A stretch of DNA of 64,000 nt from Malachius bipustulatus (Eukaryota; Arthropoda; Insecta; Coleoptera; Melyridae): contig OU342630.1 of assembly GCA_910589415.1 (NCBI GenBank), forward strand, positions 76,876,186-76,940,185, in the 5' to 3' direction. Positions 58,696-64,000 of this stretch are shown here, piece after piece. Under the pieces are notes generated by a model that had not been told where the DNA came from, did no database searches, and worked only from the letters and a program-made list of their open reading frames with translations. How positions within the stretch are numbered: the first letter of the stretch is position 1; the number at the start of each line of letters is the position of its first letter. A program made the translations under genes and the position numbers.

Positions 58696-60088
58696 CAATA
58701 CATTATTAATGCCAGGCGGTTGTATGAAGACCGCTTTCCAAATAGAAATATTCCGGATGAACGAACATTTTCAAACATTCATAGAAGGTTGTGTGAAAAG
58801 GGAAGTTTTGAACTAGATAATCATCTAAAAGGAGTTCAACGTACTGTTCAACGTACTCCGGAAATTGAGGTAGCAATTTTGAATGCAGTTGAGGAAGATC
58901 CAGGATTAAGTACACGAAAAATTGGGAACAATTTGAATATCTCACATATTCTTGTTTGGAAAATTCTCCATGACTTTTTATTATATCCTTACCATTTCCA
59001 ACGGGTTCAGGCCCTACTGCCTCGCGACTTTCCATTACGAATGAACTTTTGCCGATGGTTTCTTCAAAAAGTGAATGGAAATCCCTTATTTGACACTGAA
59101 ATTTTATTCACCGATGAGGTCAATTTTTCCAGAAACGCCATCCAAAACTTCCACAATAAAAATTTTTGGGCTGAAGAAAACCCACATTCAATCTTGGAAT
59201 TCCATCACCAGGAGCGATTTTCCGTTAACGTGTGGGTTGGAATATGCGGTGATTATTTAATTGGACCTTATTTTCTTCGTGAGAGGTTGAATGGGCATAA
59301 TTACCGACAGTTTCTCGAAGAAGAATTGCCAGCGTTGATGGAGGATGTTCCCATTTTAGTACGAAATCGACTACGGTTTATGCACGACGGGCCACCAGCC
59401 CACTTCAGTGCTCTGGCGCGCGAATATTTAAACCAAAATTACTATAATCGCTGGATCGGTCGCGGTGGACCACAGGCATGGCCACCTAGGTCCCCGGACC
59501 TCAATAGTTTAGATTATTTCCTGTGGGGTCATCTTAAAACATTGGTTTATTTGAACTCACCTTTGATAAGATGTGTCAGGCATTTCAATGAGGTTCAACT
59601 TGCTTCTGCCGGGTCTGCTTCTTCTTCTTCTTCATTTCTGTCATTTAAAAGAAAGGCCGCACATTTTTTGAGGCTTTGTACGTGACCGAGAATTCGTTCG
59701 GGAACTTGCTTCCTCTTTTTGGTTTTTAGCTTCCTTGTTGTTTATTATTTGTTTAGTTTAGTTTAGCTTACGTTATTTTTGCTTGTTATTATATACAAGC
59801 ATTTCTGTTGTTTTGAGGCTGATGTTTTTGTATTGTTGTAATGTTAAGTTGTGTCATCCTATATTGGGTCATTATTGTGATCTGTTGGATGACCTTACTC
59901 TATAAATAAATAAATAAATAAATAACACACCAATTCATACTGAAGAGCAGTTGAGAAACTGCATCATAGTTTGTTGCGAAACTATTAGAAACACTCCAGG
60001 TATTTTCCGAAGAGTACGCGAGTCGATGAGAAGAAGAGCTGAGGCATGCATACTTGCAGGAGGTGGACATTTCCAACACCGGATTTAA
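58696..60088 (+). pseudogene. mariner-type DD41D transposase, interrupted
   Basis: The frame is recognisable from ARRLYEDRFPNRNIPDERTF (end of the first helix-turn-helix) through STRKIGNNLNISHILVWKIL (second helix-turn-helix). The catalytic Asp residues are in LFTDEVNF, RFMHDGPPAHF and PDLNSLDYFLWG, with 41 residues between the second and third, hence DD41D. After LVYLNSP the frame enters a LINE insertion (59562-59925); the last ~50 codons resume beyond it (HTEEQLRNCI ... SMRRRAEACILAGGGHF) to a TAA at 60086-60088. The usual N-terminal ~25 residues are missing or out of frame: a stop lies at 58693, and the 58441 MITE is just upstream. This copy is non-functional, but the catalytic residues are preserved. 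Confidence 0.92.
59562..59925 (+). mobile_element. LINE 3' end inserted in the transposase
   Basis: A short C-terminal coding end (RCVRHFNEVQLAS ... FKRKAAHFLRL, stop near 59685) is followed by a ~200 bp 3' UTR and a tail of AAAT units ending at 59925. CACC at 59558-59561 is repeated at 59928-59931, inside a possible longer imperfect duplication (CTCACC/CACACC). Taking it out brings the transposase back into one frame. The clade is uncertain; an RNA-end with (AAAT)n suggests a non-LTR element other than the poly(A) LINE at 43.9 kb. Confidence 0.75.
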
Positions 60089-60670
60089 TTTGTTTCGTTG
60101 TGCGTTTAGTTATCAATTTTCTGTTACTATTCCAAAATGTATGTAGATTACTTTTTTTTCATAATTTTACAGTTTAAAAATTATTTTCTTAAATAAACTG
60201 TTCAAAGTTATTGTTCTTATAAGTGATCTACCGCGGTGTTAATGATTGAGTTTTTTTTTATGCAAAAACAGTACGTCAAACGGAAAAAAATCAAGAGACC
60301 ACATTTGCTTGGAAAGGGATGGGGACTTCAAAAATAATTTTTACTTTAAGAAAAAGCAGTGGCGTAACATATTTTACTTCAAAAACATTTAATTCAAAAC
60401 CCGTACAGACGCCACTGGTAAAAGTACTAAAATTGTTTTCGCCTCATGAAATGCATGTTGATGCATAGAAGGCGTGTACCAAATTTCAAAAAAATATCTA
60501 GGCTAATATCACAGTTATAATAAAAAACAAGTTTTTTTCTTTAAATTTTAGCACCCTGTAGTTCAAAAGTTAAGACTTTTAGGACATACGTTCATATAAA
60601 GTTTTTTTCTCAAAATTGACCCAAGAATAACCTCCTTAAATATTCGCATGTTATTAAGATACACCCTGTA

Positions 60671-61320
60671 TAGTTGTCTATAGTCAAAATTTTAGTTCAG
60701 TTCCTTCAAAAATGTTCTCATATAAATGGTTATAGAAATTTAGCCCATTTTTACCCTATTCCTACCCACGCCACTGGTTTATTAATAGAAATAATGTAAA
60801 TTTTATTGCATTACCTCAAATTTCAAATAATTTTCTTCCAATCTTGTTAATTTGGTTTAAGAGTTTTTTTTTGCCATTTTGCTCATAAATAGTTAAAAAA
60901 ATTGCAATTTTTTCTAAAATTCAAAGAGTCGCCATTTTGGAATGGCTCTACCGATTTTACTCAAATACAGTACCAGACAACTCCTTGTGGAAATCTTACT
61001 CCCACAAAAATTTCAACCCCCTAGATGGAAAACTGCGACCAGATACCGTGCCTCATGGACGGTTTTTTTGGAAATTTGAAGAGACGCGATTGGAATAAGT
61101 AAGGCGACTTTAGGAAATTTTTTAACGGAAAACAACGTCATTCCAAAGTTTCACAAGAGTAAAAAATGTCATTCACTAATCTTGAAAGATGAAGATACAG
61201 GAGCGTATGGAAACATTTAGAGAAATAAATATCATGTAAAAAAAAATTGGAACATATCCGCCATTTTTTTTTATTTGCTTCTTGAAATTTGCGAGGGTTA
61301 AAGGTTATTAGTATAGTTGT
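60671..61320 (-). repeat. ~650 bp satellite family, inverted copy (part 2)
   Basis: Continues the 57640 copy after the mariner element and runs into the next unit. Shared blocks with the 11.9-13.5 kb array (reverse complement): CCACGCCACTGG, CGCCATTTTGGAATGGCTC, GTGCCTCAT, AACGTCATTCC, CACTAATCTTGAAAGATGAA. Period again about 650 bp. Confidence 0.7.
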
Positions 61321-61359
61321 CTACTGTATAAATTTGAATCCAATTCCTTCAAAAATGTG

Positions 61360-62800
61360 ATGAAAAATGTGATCAGCCACACTAAGAAAACAAATGCAGA
61401 CAACACTGACAACACTTGAGAAATGGTTGGGGTCAAGAAATGGTCTTCGATTCTCCACCAAGAAAACGAAACCAATTCTTTTCAGTAGGAACCAACATTC
61501 AGATAATTGGAAATGAATGGAATGAATGTTCATTTTGTTCAGGAACATAAATTTCTTGATCTTAGAGGACGCAAAACTGACTTGGGGACCTCATATCAAT
61601 AATTTAACTATAACCTGTCACCAAAGGCTAAAACTCGTGAAGACGCTAGCTGCTATCACAATACAACATCACTGGAGACCAAGAGAAGAATTATTATTGA
61701 AGATTTACGGAAGCCTTGTAAGTCTAAACTCGATTACGGTAGCATAAGATTCAGTAAGCAAATCGGACCTTAAGAGCGCAGTCCATAACATTGGGCTGCG
61801 ATAAAGACCCCACGATCACCCAGACCAATATGATTCCTAAAACTCGATGACCCCAACGATACCCTGACATCCCAATCCACAACAAGCAAGATTCCTCCAT
61901 GGACGAAACACTCACCTCGTATTAACTTTTCCTTTTCATCTATCCATCATCATACTCGTCTATCCTCAACAACTGAAATTCATCAAGCGTTTCTCTAGAA
62001 AATAAATAAAATGGACGATCTGTTGGTAATATACACAGATACATGCACGCATTGAAAAACGAGGACGGGGTTGGTTGTGGCGTTGTCTCACCAGAAGTCG
62101 TTTGAGGATACAGACTACCTATATTATGGTAGCGTACACAGTGCTGAATTATATGCCATATGGAAAGGCCTCCAAGCCTTAAGATACTATTCAAGTAAGA
62201 ATTTGGTTATCAATACAGACTCCCTCTCCGCAATAGTAGCCATAAAAGACACAACAACACGTGAGCCTTTAATGGACCAAATATAATGCTGTATCCACAA
62301 ACTCATATAAGAGAAGCAAGTCACGCTGCTATATGAACAACAGCTCATTCTGGGATTGAAGGAAATGAACAGGCAGACCAAGCAGAAAAGAATGCTACCA
62401 AACTGGAATCTGTTAATCAAATCCAACCTATCCATGACGTTCTTAATTACATCACGCGGAAATACGCGGAAATAATCACTGAACACATCAAACAACAAAA
62501 CTGAGGACAATACATCCCAACAAAACCCTTCAAAATGAAAAATATTCCAATAAGAAAGCAAGCATCAGAAATTGGCCATACACAGATCACGCATGAGTAT
62601 CTCATGAAGAATCAGAGGCACCTCCAAGATGTGACGCCTGTGATGTACCTATAACCGTTGACCATACTCTTGTGGATTGCCAAAAATACAGCCAACAAAG
62701 AATATAAGTCAAACTAGACCAGATGTGCTGGAAAATTGAAACACAGGAAACTTTCTAACCTTCCTAAAAATCACTGACTTGGATATATTGTACAAATAAG
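61360..62800 (+). pseudogene. decayed RNase H-bearing LINE (I/Jockey-like)
   Basis: Across frames: QTTLTTLEKWLGSRNGLRFSTKKTK, ILFSRN, KLTWGPHINNLTITCHQRLK, LLLKIYGSLV, SKSDLKSAVHNIGLR (RT thumb), NEDGVGCGVVSPEVV, SVHSAELYAIWKGLQALR (RNase H Glu), LVINTDSLSAIVAIKD (RNase H Asp), AHSGIEGNEQADQAE (HxGxxGNExAD), and ITHEYLMKN with Cys/His debris. Many stops and frameshifts separate them, so the copy is old. The RT palm is absent. It lies next to the satellite copy and shows no clear tail. Confidence 0.8.
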
Positions 62801-64000
62801 CTTTTGAATACTAATTTAAATTAAACTAATTTTGTATCAAAGTGTTTTTAAAGATTAAGTTTTATATTATCAATGATCTAAGCAGTCGTCGAGGCACCAT
62901 TCCTTTTCTTAAATTAAAGAAAAAGTATTATTGTTGATGCAGACAAAGAATTTCAGTAGTGCGACTTCAAAGTAAATATTTATCGTTTTTTATTTTGGGT
63001 GCTTTTAATGATAAATCTATTATTCAGAAATTGCAAACAAGCGTACTTACGTATTCTCTGGGATTCGAACCTGCAAATAAAAATATGATATTAAATTTAT
63101 TATTTTTATGTGTAATTGATAAAAACATATACATAAACAAAAAAACAATAAAGGTTTTTTGATTGAAAATTTTTATTTCTAATTTTGTTCAGTAAATTTC
63201 GAACTGTGTTTATTGACAAGGGCATTACAGCAAGTGAACTCACAAACTGGCGATCTTTCACAATATATTCGATAATACGATGAATTTTCAATAGCCCTCG
63301 GTGGCAATATAAACACAAATCCATCTGGAGAGTAATCAACGTGGATTCGTCACTGGAAACTGACTGTCGCATAAATACACAAAATATTGCCGCAATTTCA
63401 ATTCATGACAACTCGCTAAAACCGAAATCACCTGGAAAATTTTATAGGTATATTCAAAATTTATTATAAAATACATTAAACAAGCTTTATAGAAAGAAAA
63501 GGAATCATCAGCAAATGATTATATCACAGCTTTATTAATGAATCGATACCGCAAAGTACAATAATTATTATTGCAATACTTATACCTAATTTACTATCAA
63601 TAGCAAAATATCACGACATACCTAGTTAACAAAATATGCGAACCTATAATATATTCTCAATCGAGTCATTTTAACTGGCTTTACACATGTCCAAACAATT
63701 ATTATTATTTACTGACCAGTAAAAATATTTCAATCTGACCCTCAAAAAGGAAGTTAGAAAAGGTGACTACATACAAAATATCGTTTATAAAAATTTATAA
63801 TAGCAACCTCAAGTTCGGTTCCTGAGGCACGCCTGATGGAGGTAAGAAAGAAATTTTACAAATGGCCATGAAGGAAGATTTGCAATCGATGCCTAGTGAC
63901 TTGTCTACCGTAACGACATCTAACATCTTGAAAAGACGGTAATTGATATATAAGTTCATTTTCTTTAGTGTAAATAAAGTATTAATTTATTAATGACAAA
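62801..64000. other. no recognised gene
   Basis: AT-rich. A minus-strand frame at 63106-63372 has SDESTLITLQMD, faintly like a mariner SDESTF motif, and a 34-codon open stretch lies at 63843-63944; neither is enough for a call. GGATTCGAACC at 63060 is a lone box-B-like sequence. Confidence 0.35.

Larger units (their letters stand above)
57906..60668 (+). mobile_element. mariner-type (DD41D) transposon with ~435 bp TIRs
   Basis: Starts CAGGGTGTTTCTTAATAAC and ends GTTATTAAGATACACCCTG, flanked by TA (57904-57905 and 60669-60670). The terminal inverted repeats run about 435 bp each (57906-58341 and 60228-60668) with few differences. A transposase gene lies between them, interrupted by a MITE upstream and a LINE 3' end. 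The target is a satellite unit: the neighbouring unit at 61308 has the uninterrupted sequence TTAGTATAGTTGTC, showing one TA was duplicated on insertion. Confidence 0.92.

Noticed and set aside
63055..63075. tRNA T-arm-like GGATTCGAACC
   Set aside because: No box A, anticodon arm or acceptor stem at the right distance.
63106..63372. Mariner-like SDEST motif in a minus-strand frame
   Set aside because: Only about five residues match; the surrounding sequence does not support a transposase.

Overview
This 64 kb window looks like AT-rich eukaryotic intergenic or intronic DNA from an insect genome, most likely a beetle or a similarly transposon-rich order. The organism is inferred from the element mix: Penelope-like elements with a GIY-YIG endonuclease, TA-targeting mariner-type elements with very long inverted repeats, a Ty3/gypsy element, several insect-type LINEs and a tRNA-Ser-derived SINE. 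I found no convincing host protein-coding gene. Almost everything recognisable is a mobile element or its debris, much of it nested.

Layout. 0-9 kb: a two-copy tandem repeat, a 1.5 kb inverted-repeat element, a mariner-type foldback element (5076-5940) and a short MITE. 9.06-11.86 kb: a 2.8 kb near-perfect palindrome made of two 5'-truncated Penelope-like elements joined head to head, each encoding the same GIY-YIG domain. 11.9-13.5 kb: tandem ~650 bp repeats; the same family reappears inverted at 57.6-61.3 kb. 13.9-14.9 kb: a DNA element with 32 bp terminal inverted repeats, repeated subterminal motifs and a 159-codon ORF. 15-17.3 kb: mariner-type MITEs, including a 37 bp one, and a 250 bp palindrome. 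19.1-20.7 kb: a transposon-derived coding remnant and two adjacent palindromes carrying the same hammerhead-like motif as the Penelope copies. 20.7-27.5 kb: largely featureless apart from a one-sided mariner end and a 5S rRNA-like fragment.

27.5-29 kb: a foldback element holding a CR1/L2-like LINE 3' end. 31-31.9 kb: a decayed LINE. 32.1-38.6 kb: a TA-flanked foldback element split by a 5,050 bp gypsy element with identical 209 bp LTRs but broken gag and pol. 38.7-39.6 kb: a LINE remnant of the restriction-like-endonuclease type. 41.75-42.7 kb: another long-armed foldback. 43.9-45.9 kb: a RNase H-bearing LINE split by a TA-flanked MITE, with a poly(A) tail. 46.9-47.1 kb: a SINE with 13 bp target duplications. 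52.5-56.3 kb: a CpG-rich patch, an 18 bp minisatellite, a Tc1/mariner-like transposase remnant, an 8 bp-TSD MITE and a candidate tyrosine-recombinase (Crypton-like) fragment. 57.9-60.7 kb: a full-length mariner-type element (DD41D transposase, ~435 bp TIRs) broken by a MITE and a LINE 3' end. 61.4-62.8 kb: a decayed RNase H-bearing LINE.

There is no operon or pathway here. What links the parts is insertion history: nesting order, target-site duplications and two 'empty site' comparisons give a relative chronology. The most unusual theme is the number of long, transcribable inverted repeats, above all the head-to-head Penelope-type dimers with a shared hammerhead-like 3' motif. All similarity calls come from reading motifs by eye; no database search was possible.
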